Part shown: one piece after another, positions 38,805-46,610 of the stretch | Layout: every line of letters starts with the position of its first letter | Numbering within the stretch: position 1 is the first letter of the stretch | Origin: Microbacterium thalassium | Lineage (GTDB): Bacteria > Actinomycetota > Actinomycetes > Actinomycetales > Microbacteriaceae | DNA length: 64,000 bases | Direction: 5' to 3' | NCBI RefSeq assembly: GCF_014208045.1 | Contig: NZ_JACHML010000001.1 | Location: 496,001 to 560,000, forward strand | Notes under the pieces: model-generated | Seen by the model: the letters and a program-made list of their open reading frames with translations, nothing else | Database searches by the model: none | What the model was told of the DNA's origin: nothing | Position numbers and translations under genes: made by a program

Positions 38805-39206
38805 TCACTGATCACTCGTCACCTGCGACGCCTTCGCACGCCGACGCGCGAAGCGTGAGTTGACCACGATCAGCGCCGCGGTGACGAGGCAGAGCAGGAG
38901 CGTGGCCAGGTCCGCCGGGCCGACGTCATCAGCGACACTCGCCCCCGCATTCCCCAGCACGACCCCGACCGCCGGAAGGTCGACCAGAAGGCGTCCCCTC
39001 CCCGCGAACAGCGCCGCCGCGGCAAGGAGGAGTCCGTCTGCGACTAGCAGCAGCCCGACCTGCTCGGCACCAGCGGTCAGTCCGAAATCCCAGGCACCGG
39101 CGACCGCCCCGACGCCCAAGGTCCCGAACACGAGCGCCAACCCGGACAGGATCACCGTCTGCACGATCCAGGGGAGTGAGTGGAGCACGCCGGTCCGCAC
39201 GCGCAC
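38805..39206 (-). CDS. Small four-helix membrane protein
   Basis: A 133-aa protein with about four hydrophobic spans (residues 13-37, 44-65, 72-90, 97-117) and a basic C-terminus. No family recognised. GTG at 39206 is used; a TAGCAT-like -10 lies immediately upstream, so the precise start is uncertain. Confidence 0.55.
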   Translation of the reverse strand: MRVRTGVLHSLPWIVQTVILSGLALVFGTLGVGAVAGAWDFGLTAGAEQVGLLLVADGLLLAAAALFAGRGRLLVDLPAVGVVLGNAGASVADDVGPADLATLLLCLVTAALIVVNSRFARRRAKASQVTSDQ

Positions 39207-39280
39207 ATGCTAGCGAACAGCCGGACGAGAAGCCGACCACTCGACACTGCGCGCAACCGCCGCTGAAGCACCCTCGCTGC

Positions 39281-39325
39281 GAATCCATCCCGAACGGGCA
39301 CCGCGCGATGCAGGGACGTCGCGGG
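39281..39325 (+). repeat. Dispersed intergenic repeat, copy A
   Basis: Starts GAATCCATCCCGAACGGGCA and continues with CCGCGCGATG, then a G+C-rich tail with GTCGCG. Divergent member of the repeat family found at 43418, 46328, 48353, 49648, 51426, 61128 and 63515. It lies just upstream of the yefM promoter. Confidence 0.6.
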
Positions 39326-39358
39326 GCAGTGCTCCTCAACAGCAATCGCGCTAGAATT

Positions 39359-39366
39359 ATGTACAT
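39359..39366. promoter_or_regulatory. Probable YefM/Phd operator over the toxin-antitoxin start
   Basis: ATGTACAT contains the TGTACA core (39360-39365) known from YefM operators. It lies directly after a TAGAAT -10 box (39352-39357) and overlaps the translation start, as expected for autoregulation. Confidence 0.6.
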
Positions 39367-39649
39367 GACCGTACTCTCCCTGGCGGACGCTCGCGCATCG
39401 CTGAGCAAGCACATCGAATCGGCAGCGACCACCCATGAGCGATTCGAGATCACCCGCAACGGTGCTCGAGTCGCAGTTCTGCTGAGCGCTGAGGACTATG
39501 ACGCGCTCGTAGAGACCGTCGACATCCTGAGCAGTCCCGACGAGGTCGCAGCCTTGAGGGCGGCGATCGCAGAGCTCGAGTCGGGCGACGTGTCGTCGGC
39601 AGATGAAGTTCGTGCCGCGATGGTCGCGCGCGGTCGGCTTGCCGAGTGA
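39365..39649 (+). CDS. YefM/Phd-family antitoxin
   Basis: A 94-aa antitoxin: MTVLSLADARASLSKHIE and FEITRNGARVAVLLSAEDYDAL are the Phd/YefM DNA-binding fold; the acidic C-terminal part (LESGDVSSADEVRAAM) would neutralise the toxin. ATG at 39365 fits a leaderless start 7 nt after TAGAAT; ATG 39359 is in frame. Its stop overlaps the toxin start (GTGA). Confidence 0.88.
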   Translation: MTVLSLADARASLSKHIESAATTHERFEITRNGARVAVLLSAEDYDALVETVDILSSPDEVAALRAAIAELESGDVSSADEVRAAMVARGRLAE

Positions 39650-39921
39650 GCGGGCCCTACGAGGTCATCTTCACGCGATCGGCGAGACGCGCGCTCGAGA
39701 TCACGCTCCCCGAATCCGTCGCGGCGGCCGTGTTCGAGTTCATCGTCGGGCCTCTGGCCGACAACCCGAGGAGACTGGGCAAACCGTTGCGTGAGCCGCT
39801 CGCGCCTTTGTACTCAGCGCGTCGCGGCGAGTATCGCGTGCTCTATCGGATCGAGGACGACCGACTGGTCATCGAGATCGTCACCATCGAGCATCGTCGG
39901 GACGTGTACCACCGCCGCTGA
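39646..39921 (+). CDS. RelE/ParE-family toxin
   Basis: A 91-aa toxin expected to cleave mRNA at the ribosome. The family core RRGEYRVLYRIEDDRLVIEIV and the C-terminal HRRDVYHRR with catalytic-type Arg/Tyr residues are intact. Coupled to the antitoxin by a 4-nt overlap. Such pairs often stabilise mobile or accessory DNA, consistent with the adjacent resolvase. Confidence 0.88.
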   Translation: MSGPYEVIFTRSARRALEITLPESVAAAVFEFIVGPLADNPRRLGKPLREPLAPLYSARRGEYRVLYRIEDDRLVIEIVTIEHRRDVYHRR

Positions 39922-39974
39922 GCGCCTGCCGGTCGAGATCGACTCCGCGGGGGGATGGGCGGAGCCGTGGGTTG

Positions 39975-40583
39975 TCAGAAGATGTGTGCTTCGCAGTTGG
40001 CGAGGAACGCCACACGGCGGCGCTGGAGCTCGCGGTACACGGTGGCGCGGGAGACGTTGAACAGCTCGGCTATCTCGGTCTGGGTGTATTCACCCCGGTC
40101 CTGGACGTCGAACAGGAGCTTGCGTTGCGTCATGGACAGCTTCGGCTGCTTGCCCTTGAGATGACCCTTCGCTCGGGCGACGGCCATCCCTTCCTTCGTG
40201 CGCATGCTGATCAGGTCGCGTTCGAACTCGGCGACCATGGCGAGCACGTTGAACAGCAGCCGACCCACCGGGTCGGTGGGGTCGTACCTGCTGCCGCCGA
40301 GACTGAGCGCGACGCCTTTCGTCGTCAGCTCGTCGGCGATGTCGCGTGCATCCCTCACCGACCGGGCGAGCCGGTCGAGCTTGGTCACGACGAGGGTGTC
40401 GCCTTCTCGGACGGCGGCGAGCGCTTCGCGCAGCCCAGGCCTGGCCCGGTTGGTGCCGGTCAGCCCGTGGTCGACATAGATGTTCGAATCGAGGACTCCC
40501 AGTCGCAGCAGGGCGTCCCGCTGCGAGGTGAGGTCCTGATCGGCGGTGGAGACTCTGGCATAGCCAATCTGTATTCCATTCAT
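39975..40583 (-). CDS. Serine recombinase (resolvase/invertase family)
   Basis: A 202-aa site-specific recombinase. Residues 6-23 hold the catalytic-serine motif (GYARVSTADQDLTSQRDA, S12), with VTKLDRLARSVRD and ERDLISMRTKEGMA following. A C-terminal Hin-type helix-turn-helix (TQTEIAELFNVSRATVYREL) binds DNA. ATG at 40583 starts at the conserved N-terminus. No transposase is adjacent. A fragment of a near-identical gene lies at 37468-37536. Confidence 0.92.
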   Translation of the reverse strand: MNGIQIGYARVSTADQDLTSQRDALLRLGVLDSNIYVDHGLTGTNRARPGLREALAAVREGDTLVVTKLDRLARSVRDARDIADELTTKGVALSLGGSRYDPTDPVGRLLFNVLAMVAEFERDLISMRTKEGMAVARAKGHLKGKQPKLSMTQRKLLFDVQDRGEYTQTEIAELFNVSRATVYRELQRRRVAFLANCEAHIF

Positions 40584-40757
40584 GCCGCGAGCGTCCCACC
40601 GAGAGCGCGCACGCGCACCAGGGTTGGATCCGTATAGGGCCACTGCCCGCTTGAGGTTCGTCGCGAGCGGACCTGACCGGGCGGGATCGCGATACCACTC
40701 GCCCTCCATGGCTCCGGGACGGGGGAGCCATGGGGGATTGCGGCCCGCGGCCGCAGC

Positions 40758-41669
40758 TCAGCTCGACGTGAGGTCGAACCTGCGCTGGAGTTCGAGCACC
40801 CGGAGGCGCTGTTCGGGGTCGAGATCGCGCATCCGCGGGATCGTGTCGGCCATGACGCGCCCTGTTCCTCGGTAGTCCTCAGCGAGCATGGCGTCCAGGT
40901 GTGCGAGGCCGGAGTCGATGCTCTGCGGCGAACGCGATCTCAGCAGAAGCTCGACGTGCTCGTGCATCGCCGCGACGATGGGCGAGAACCTCGGCGCACC
41001 CCAGTTCTCGTTGAGGATCTGGTACGCGATCTCCGGGTGTTCGCTGCCGGGCTGGCCGAGGCGGTCGAAGAACCCGCCGGCGATCCATTCCATCCACCGC
41101 TGCTGGAGGCGCAGCGGATCCGGGACGAGGCGAATCCCGATCTCGAATGAATCGATGTTGGTTCGTCCGGGCCCGCGGTCCGGGACGAGCAGGTATCCGA
41201 GCATCGCATCCGGGCACGCGGCGACGATCGCCGCGGCGTGCTCCTGGAGGAACTGGCAGTAGCACCCATCAGACCGAATGACGGAGGTCAGCCGCGAGTG
41301 GAACCACGTCACGGCATCGCGAGTCCGGGCGGCCTTCATCGCGAGCCCGACCCACAGGAGCTGATCCTCGTCGAGGGCACCGTCCGCCAGGCATACGTCC
41401 AAGGCGCGGTGCCCGACGCCGCGCCGAATGATGATGTCGACGAGGCTGAGCGCAAGGCCGAACACGGTCTGCGTCCGAGCTTCCCGTGCGGCCAGCAGGA
41501 GGAACTCCGCCAGTTCTGCGTCGTCGATGTCGCTCGTTGCCAACGTGTTCGCGGTTGCGGTCGGGACCCCTTCTCCGCGCACTCCGGCGAGCATCCCGGC
41601 GAGCAGTGGATTCGACCCTGCGAGTTCTTCCAGCCTGACTGTGGCTTCGGCGGCATGCTCGGGATCCAT
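40758..41669 (-). CDS. Protein of unknown function
   Basis: A 303-aa soluble, mostly helical protein, not recognised. Features include a CYCQFLQEH segment with two cysteines and repeated Leu/Arg-rich helices, possibly an alpha-solenoid-like architecture. ATG at 41669 follows a very good GAGGGAGG site. It stands alone between the resolvase and the Fic gene. Confidence 0.65.
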   Translation of the reverse strand: MDPEHAAEATVRLEELAGSNPLLAGMLAGVRGEGVPTATANTLATSDIDDAELAEFLLLAAREARTQTVFGLALSLVDIIIRRGVGHRALDVCLADGALDEDQLLWVGLAMKAARTRDAVTWFHSRLTSVIRSDGCYCQFLQEHAAAIVAACPDAMLGYLLVPDRGPGRTNIDSFEIGIRLVPDPLRLQQRWMEWIAGGFFDRLGQPGSEHPEIAYQILNENWGAPRFSPIVAAMHEHVELLLRSRSPQSIDSGLAHLDAMLAEDYRGTGRVMADTIPRMRDLDPEQRLRVLELQRRFDLTSS

Positions 41670-42066
41670 CGGCCTCCCTCGTCTTGGTCCAGTTCGCCTC
41701 GGTCTGCCCGGACCTACCCGTCCCTCGGGAGGGCTCCGACACGGCGAGCTCGCGTTGCTCGCGACGATAGCGAAGAGAGCATCTCCGCGCACGGTACGCC
41801 AGCAGACGCTGCTTGTTGTGACGCAGCCCAAAGTCCATCCTCATCCGAGCGGTGCTCGAGAGCGGGGCGACGCGTACGCGCTGTGCGGCGCGCGATTGCC
41901 GTCGGTCTGCGCGCACACACGACCTCGCTCGAGTCGACCGATGCCCGCCGCGCAAAGTGCGGCTTCGGCGGTGATGGCTTCCAATCCGACGCCCCAACTA
42001 TCAGCCAAAGACGATTCGCTTCCATTGGAAGAAGTGCTGAACAAGCGAACCTACTATCTGATGCCA
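41670..42066. other. Gene-poor stretch
   Basis: About 400 bp between the unknown gene at 40758 and the Fic promoter. No convincing coding region. It holds a weak copy (41835-41880) of the dispersed intergenic repeat and, towards its end, becomes noticeably more A+T-rich than the rest of the window. Confidence 0.5.
41835..41880 (+). repeat. Dispersed intergenic repeat, weak copy
   Basis: CCATCCTCATCCGAGCGG, then TGCTCGAGAGCGGGG and GACGCGTACGCG, aligns with the repeat consensus with several changes. Confidence 0.4.
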
Positions 42067-42101
42067 ACAATGTAAGCAATCTGCCTATACGCTTACATTG
42101 T
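42067..42101. promoter_or_regulatory. Operator-like inverted repeat at the fic promoter
   Basis: A perfect 11-bp inverted repeat ACAATGTAAGC (42067-42077) / GCTTACATTGT (42091-42101) with a 13-nt spacer runs up to the GTG start. The spacer contains a TATAC -10-like element. Binding by a regulator, or RNA hairpin formation, would control fic expression. Confidence 0.65.
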
Positions 42102-43344
42102 GGAGATCGAGCGCTCTGCACACAGTCCGATCGGATCGCTCGTGCCGATCAGCGGGATCGATGGTCGCTTCAACCGACCGTTCGAGCATGTCGCTTTCGT
42201 CACCGATCCTCTCGGGCAGGAGCCCACCCTCGCGGGAGAGACTTGGCATGCGGTCGCTGCCGCCAGTAGAGCTCTCGCAAGGCTCGACCAGGCATCCAGA
42301 CAGGTTCCCAACCCACGCATGTTCCTGCGCCCAACGCTTCGTCGTGAGGCACAGAGCACATCCGCCTTGGAAGGAACCTTCGCCCCCCTGGAGCAGGTTC
42401 TTGCATCCGACGCGACCGACGCGCCGAGTCGGAGCAAGGAGCTCGCCGAAGTTCTCAACTACGTCGAGGCCGCAACGCTCGCGTATGACGCAATCGAGCA
42501 AGGGCGCCCCCTCAACGTGGGTCTGCTCGAGACCGTGCATCGCATCCTTGTGCGGGGCACGGATGCCGACACCGACCAGGCTGGGCGGATCCGAACGACG
42601 CAGGTTTCGATTGGCAGCCCGACCGGCGCGATTGAAGATGCGCGGTTCGTGCCGATGCCAGCAGGAACTAGCCTCAACGTCGCAGTCCAGGACCTGACCA
42701 ACTGGGTCCGGACAGCGCCTGGGCCACGCGACCCCATCGTTGCTGCAGCCATGGCCCACTACCAGTTTGAGACGCTCCACCCCTTCAACGACGGAAACGG
42801 CCGTATCGGCCGACTCATGATGGTGCTGCAGTTGATGGGCGATGGCCTAGTGACCGAGCCGCTCCTGAGTGTGTCGCCGTGGTTCGAAGCGCGACGCACT
42901 CAGTACCAAGACCACCTCGCGACGGTCTCCGCAGAAGGCAAGTGGGATCAGTGGATTCGGTTCTTCGCGGAGGGCGTCACATCATCAGCTGACGATGTCG
43001 CGCGCCGAGTGGATCGAATGCTTGCCGTGCAGTCTCGGTATGTACAGATACTTCAGGACGCCAATGCCCGCGGCGTGATTCGCGACATTGTCGACGCGCT
43101 CATCAGTGACCAGGTGATCACGGTCGCCATGATGAGCGAGAGGTTCGGCAAGACCCCGCAGGCGGTTTCGCCCGCGATTGCCAAGCTCATTGAGCTCGGA
43201 ATCCTCTCCGGTCCGTACGGCAACTACGGGCGTCAGTACATCGCAGATGACATCTTCCTAGCGGTCACGTCACCCGTTGGCCGGGTGCCAGATCGTGATA
43301 CCCCCCTGCGGAGTGAAGTCCCGACCAACCCGTCTGCTCTATAG
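42100..43344 (+). CDS. Fic-domain adenylyltransferase
   Basis: A 414-aa protein expected to transfer AMP from ATP to a target hydroxyl. The Fic motif HPFNDGNGRIGR starts at H227. An intrinsic inhibitory helix motif T87-S-A-L-E-G (S/T-xxx-E-G/N) precedes it, the class II arrangement. The C-terminal part (about 330-400) looks like a winged helix (MMSERFGKTPQAVSPAIAKLIELGIL). GTG at 42100. Codon use is less G+C-biased than in neighbours, suggesting transfer. Confidence 0.9.
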   Translation: MEIERSAHSPIGSLVPISGIDGRFNRPFEHVAFVTDPLGQEPTLAGETWHAVAAASRALARLDQASRQVPNPRMFLRPTLRREAQSTSALEGTFAPLEQVLASDATDAPSRSKELAEVLNYVEAATLAYDAIEQGRPLNVGLLETVHRILVRGTDADTDQAGRIRTTQVSIGSPTGAIEDARFVPMPAGTSLNVAVQDLTNWVRTAPGPRDPIVAAAMAHYQFETLHPFNDGNGRIGRLMMVLQLMGDGLVTEPLLSVSPWFEARRTQYQDHLATVSAEGKWDQWIRFFAEGVTSSADDVARRVDRMLAVQSRYVQILQDANARGVIRDIVDALISDQVITVAMMSERFGKTPQAVSPAIAKLIELGILSGPYGNYGRQYIADDIFLAVTSPVGRVPDRDTPLRSEVPTNPSAL

Positions 43345-43417
43345 GCGAGCGCGCCAGTCGCCCAGCCAAGATCACGAGGGTCCGCGCTCGCTGGTCGGTA
43401 GGCGGAACCGTCGACAC

Positions 43418-43467
43418 CGATCCCCAATCGGGCGGTGCGCGATGAGCGAGTGTCGCGTGCGGGCGGA
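43418..43467 (+). repeat. Dispersed intergenic repeat, copy B
   Basis: CGATCCCCAATCGGGCGG, TGCGCGATGAGCGAG, TGTCGCGTGCGGGCGG: a full-length copy about 75 nt after fic. Its second half (TCGCGTGCGG) is shared with copies F and H. Confidence 0.75.
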
Positions 43468-43539
43468 CTCGCGTTCGCAAGAGGTTCCACCGTCGCGCAC
43501 AGGCGAATCCCGACAGGCCCCGGAGCTCGGTTCGTCTCA

Positions 43540-43965
43540 CTACCGTGCGTCGGGCATGAGTTCGCGCGCTCGCTGGAGCATCGTGCGGAACTCCTCGAGG
43601 TCGAGCCGGTCGATCGCCGTGAAGGTGATCGCCGCGGCACCCACTCTCACAGCTCCAAGCCGATAAGCGTGGCGCTGCACGAGGTACCCCTCGGAGTCCG
43701 CCGCGTTGACGTAGATGGACAGGTGTCGCTTCTGCTCGGCCAATCCCACGAGGAACCACTCGACGTCTGCCCCGCGTGGCCGCGGCTGGACGATCAGGCC
43801 GTACCCGATGATGGCTTGCTCGGTCCCGCCCCACATCGTCCCTCGCCATAGCACGCGAGTCAGGCCGGGCAGAGCCTCGGTGATCGCCCTGTCGAGCGCA
43901 CGCATCTCATGTGACCGCGCCGTCTCGTCTAGGAACTCGTCGACGTCATCGTTCACCATTTCCAC
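43540..43965 (-). CDS. DUF1801 family protein
   Basis: A 141-aa YdhG/DUF1801-type protein (VLWRGTMWGGTEQAIIGYGLI, LSIYVNAADSEGYLV, LEEFRTMLQRARELM). Function of the family is not established. Start ATG at 43965. Single gene. Confidence 0.75.
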   Translation of the reverse strand: MEMVNDDVDEFLDETARSHEMRALDRAITEALPGLTRVLWRGTMWGGTEQAIIGYGLIVQPRPRGADVEWFLVGLAEQKRHLSIYVNAADSEGYLVQRHAYRLGAVRVGAAAITFTAIDRLDLEEFRTMLQRARELMPDAR

Positions 43966-44063
43966 GCCGGGAGCCTAACGCCCTGGTCGCTGTGCCGCAC
44001 TCGCCACCGGGTTTGCAGTTGCGCGCTCCGTGGCCGGCGACGGCTCGTTGTCTGTGGCTGCGG

Positions 44064-44234
44064 CTATCCCTCAGCCAGCCGCAGAGCCCCAGCCGTGAAG
44101 TAGGCCACCGTGCCGGCGGTGTTCTCGACGCCGAAGACCCACTTGCCCGACGGAGTCGGCCGAACATCGATCACGGTGCCTCGCGCGCCGGGGGTGAACA
44201 CATCGTCTCCTGGCTTGAACACCGTGTCGGTCAT
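44064..44234 (-). CDS. Small protein of unknown function
   Basis: A 56-aa beta-rich protein (FKPGDDVFTPGARGTVIDV, GKWVFGVENTAGTVAYF), resembling a single SH3-like barrel. TAGGCT precedes the ATG at 44234 by 7 nt with no Shine-Dalgarno, so the mRNA is probably leaderless. Not recognised as a family. Confidence 0.6.
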   Translation of the reverse strand: MTDTVFKPGDDVFTPGARGTVIDVRPTPSGKWVFGVENTAGTVAYFTAGALRLAEG

Positions 44235-44471
44235 GAAACTGAGCCTAGACGGGGGGCGGCGAGGGGACTCGATCGGCCGGTCCGCGGTTGCTCCGTGGCG
44301 CTCGACGTCGAAGGACGCATGGACCCGTGCGTGAAGCGCGTTCGCGTTCTGACGGCCCGGCCGCCCGGGAGCACGGGCCCTCGCCAGTCGTGGCGCTCCG
44401 GTACCCTGGGGGCGCGTCGACGTCGCCGCCCTCGATCGGTCACGCCATGACGCCCGATGAGAGGAGCAGTC

Positions 44472-44690
44472 ATGCCTTGGTATGCGTGGGTCACGATCGT
44501 CGCAATCATCATGGTGTTCGCGTTGGCGATGATGCAGGTGTGGGTGAAGAGCCGCGGTGGGTCGCAGGCCGGCGACCTGCGCCGGGAGCTGGATCTGCTG
44601 GCGAGCGAGAACCGGGAGCTGCGAGGCCGCGTCGACGCGCTCGAACGGGGCCGGACAACGCCGCCGCAACCGCCCGCTCCCGGGGTGTAG
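44472..44690 (+). CDS. Small membrane protein with coiled coil
   Basis: A 72-aa protein: one N-terminal membrane span (residues about 3-24) then a Leu/Glu/Arg heptad-like helix (LRRELDLLASENRELRGRVD) and a Pro-rich tail. GAGAGGAG precedes the ATG at 44472, and TACCCT upstream is a likely -10. Its layout recalls PspB-like proteins, but there is no other support. Followed 11 nt later by an unknown gene. Confidence 0.6.
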   Translation: MPWYAWVTIVAIIMVFALAMMQVWVKSRGGSQAGDLRRELDLLASENRELRGRVDALERGRTTPPQPPAPGV

Positions 44691-44701
44691 GGCAGATTCT
44701 C

Positions 44702-45100
44702 ATGGCTGTAGGGACGGTCTCGGACCCGTGGGTGCTGCGGACGCCGCCGGGTACCTCCGAGTACACGATGTACCGTGATGGCGACGAGCTCGTGTGCCAG
44801 GTGGGCAAGACCCGCCTGACGTACCAGGCGCGCGCGGTCGAGGACCTCCACGCCTGGCTGATCGAACAGGGCGACTGGGTTGCGCTCGGCGCCGCAGACG
44901 AACAGAAGCCCGCGGCAGAAGGCACCGTCGAGGCCTGGGGACGCTCCGAGTCCAACCCCGTCGGCGGGTGGTACGGCACCCGCAAGGGATACCGCGGCCG
45001 CTTCGGGATGTATCTCCCGCCACTGCTCGAAGCGCTCGGACTGGTCGAGTTGGAGCACAACCCCCGCAACAACCGGGTACGGGCGCTCGCGTCGCGGTGA
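44702..45100 (+). CDS. Protein of unknown function
   Basis: A 132-aa soluble protein, not recognised; contains WVLRTPPGTSEYTMYRDGDE and a C-terminal helix ending NPRNNRVRALASR that could be part of a winged-helix fold. Probably co-transcribed with the small membrane protein upstream (11-nt gap). Confidence 0.65.
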   Translation: MAVGTVSDPWVLRTPPGTSEYTMYRDGDELVCQVGKTRLTYQARAVEDLHAWLIEQGDWVALGAADEQKPAAEGTVEAWGRSESNPVGGWYGTRKGYRGRFGMYLPPLLEALGLVELEHNPRNNRVRALASR

Positions 45101-45125
45101 CCTGTCGACGGCCCCGACTACGGCT

Positions 45126-45170
45126 GCATGCCGGTCCGAGCAGTGCGCGATCGGTAGTCGCCGACGGGCT
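45126..45170 (+). repeat. Dispersed intergenic repeat, weak copy K
   Basis: GCATGCCGGTCCGAGCAG then TGCGCGATCGG matches the 5' half of the repeat consensus; the 3' half is diverged. It lies 25 nt after the preceding stop. Confidence 0.45.
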
Positions 45171-45221
45171 GCGTCGCACGAGCTGGATTCCGATGGGCAC
45201 GCTTCCGCGCCGCCCGGATCG

Positions 45222-45875
45222 TCACTCCGCGCGGGAGCCGGCCAGCATCTTCGCGTTCCTGCGGAACAGATACGCGAATGCCGGCCGGGTGTACGCGATG
45301 CCGCGACCGTTGCGACGGATGAGCGCTGCGTCAGCCGCGGCGGGGTTCTTGGGTACGAGGTAGCGGTGCAGGTCAGCGGTGTCCAGGCGGTATCGGCCTT
45401 CGCGGTGATGCACGGCGGCCACCAGGTCCAGCGTCGGGTCAAGGGCGGCGAGGCTGGCGTCGCCATGGCTGGCGTTCGCGAGGAAGAGTCCGTCGGGGCG
45501 GAGGTAGCGGCGGCAGTGGTCCCAGACCGGCCCCGCGTAGAGGGAGATGAGCAGGTCGAAGGCGCCCTCGTCGAGGGGAAGCGGGTCGGTGTAGTCGGCG
45601 TGCAAGAACCGGACATCCACGTCGCCCCGTGCTTCCGGCCGGGCGGCGAGTTCTGCCTCGACGAGTTCGGTGTCGGCGAAGTAGCGGGCCGCGCGTGGGT
45701 CGATGTCGAGATATGTCACGGAGCGGATCGCGGCGGACGGCGACAGATCGAGATAGCAGCCGGGATACAGGGCGGTGTCGACGTCCCATGTCGACGCGAT
45801 CGCGGCGAACATCGCCGACCGGTCGCCGATCGACTGGCGATACGACGACCACGTCAACGTCGGCGCGCGGGTCAC
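45222..45875 (-). CDS. SAM-dependent methyltransferase-like protein
   Basis: A 217-aa class I methyltransferase-like protein: ALYPGCYLDLSPS in place of the usual glycine-rich loop, acidic strand end VTYLDIDPRAARYF, and LLISLYAGPVWDHCRRYLRPDGLFLAN as the post-II region. The SAM loop lacks the typical GxGxG, so activity is uncertain. GTG at 45875 overlaps the VOC stop (GTGA). Confidence 0.7.
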   Translation of the reverse strand: MTRAPTLTWSSYRQSIGDRSAMFAAIASTWDVDTALYPGCYLDLSPSAAIRSVTYLDIDPRAARYFADTELVEAELAARPEARGDVDVRFLHADYTDPLPLDEGAFDLLISLYAGPVWDHCRRYLRPDGLFLANASHGDASLAALDPTLDLVAAVHHREGRYRLDTADLHRYLVPKNPAAADAALIRRNGRGIAYTRPAFAYLFRRNAKMLAGSRAE

Positions 45876-46258
45876 GTCGCGACCGGCTGATCGATCAGCG
45901 CGAGCTGGGTTCCGTCCGGGTCGATCAGATACCCGACTCTGAGACCCCACTCCTGCAACCGGACCGGGTGGAGTCGCGGCATCCCGACAGATCGCTCTGG
46001 GACCCCGGCACGCTTGACGGCCGCGTACAGCTCGTCTACGTCGGCGACGCGGATCGAGCACATGAAGCTGCTGGTTGCCGGGTCGAGACCTGGGTACGGG
46101 AAGAACTCCAGACGAAGCTCTCCCCGGGAGAGGATCATCCAGCCGTCGTCGCGGAACTCGCATTCGAACCCGAACCCTCCGTAGAACGCCTCGGTCACGT
46201 CGAAATCGCGAGAGGGGAGGTTGGGAACAGCCCGATCCCGGCCGGCGGTCGCGTGCAT
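45872..46258 (-). CDS. VOC-family protein (bleomycin-resistance-like)
   Basis: A 128-aa glyoxalase/bleomycin-binding fold (VPNLPSRDFDVTEAFYGGFG, WMILSRGELRLEFFP, SFMCSIRVADVDELYAAV). Closest in pattern to glycopeptide-binding resistance proteins, which sequester rather than modify drugs. The metal ligands of true glyoxalases are not obvious. Translationally coupled to the methyltransferase. Confidence 0.8.
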   Translation of the reverse strand: MHATAGRDRAVPNLPSRDFDVTEAFYGGFGFECEFRDDGWMILSRGELRLEFFPYPGLDPATSSFMCSIRVADVDELYAAVKRAGVPERSVGMPRLHPVRLQEWGLRVGYLIDPDGTQLALIDQPVAT

Positions 46259-46327
46259 GCAGCCAATGGTGCCAGCAGAAGGACCTCAGGCGCGGGTCCC
46301 GCGCTCGACCCGAGGTGACGGCGCCGA

Positions 46328-46372
46328 CGATCCCCATCCGGGCAGTGCGCGAAGGAGTAGCGGGGCGTGGCG
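46328..46372 (+). repeat. Dispersed intergenic repeat, copy C
   Basis: CGATCCCCATCCGGGCAG then TGCGCGAAGGAG, a good match to the consensus 5' half; the tail CGGGGCGTGG is diverged. Confidence 0.7.
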
Positions 46373-46529
46373 ACCGAGCCCGTGCGATAGGCGCCCGCTC
46401 CGGCAGGTTGCGCCGGTGGCGCCTACGATACGTCCACGAACCGCGGTCTCACGTCTATAGGAGCACTGAGGGCTCTGGTTCAGCTGCGACAGGCGGTCCA
46501 TCATCGCGGCATCCCACCCCTCACATCCT

Positions 46530-46542
46530 CGTACTAAGTACG
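46530..46542. promoter_or_regulatory. Palindrome upstream of the serine hydrolase gene
   Basis: CGTACTAAGTACG is a perfect 13-nt palindrome about 20 nt before a TACCCT -10-like box. Candidate operator; no matching regulator gene is adjacent. Confidence 0.4.
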
Positions 46543-46610
46543 ATCCGTGTCGGTTGGACGGGATACCCTTTGGATGCCGCCATCCGCACGAGCCGAGGGA
46601 CAGTGATCCG

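Larger units (their letters stand above)
46259..46610. other. Intergenic region with repeat C, palindrome and promoter
   Basis: About 350 bp with no gene. It contains repeat copy C (46328-46372), the palindrome at 46530-46542 and a TACCCT -10-like box (46564-46569) ahead of the serine hydrolase gene. Confidence 0.5.

Noticed and set aside
40641..40660. Possible reversed copy of the repeat (complement of AAGCGGGCAGTG)
   Set aside because: Only about 14 nt match; recorded but not scored as a copy.
41941..42075. Short frame ending just before the Fic promoter
   Set aside because: No start signal, no similarity, and it overlaps the A+T-richer control region.
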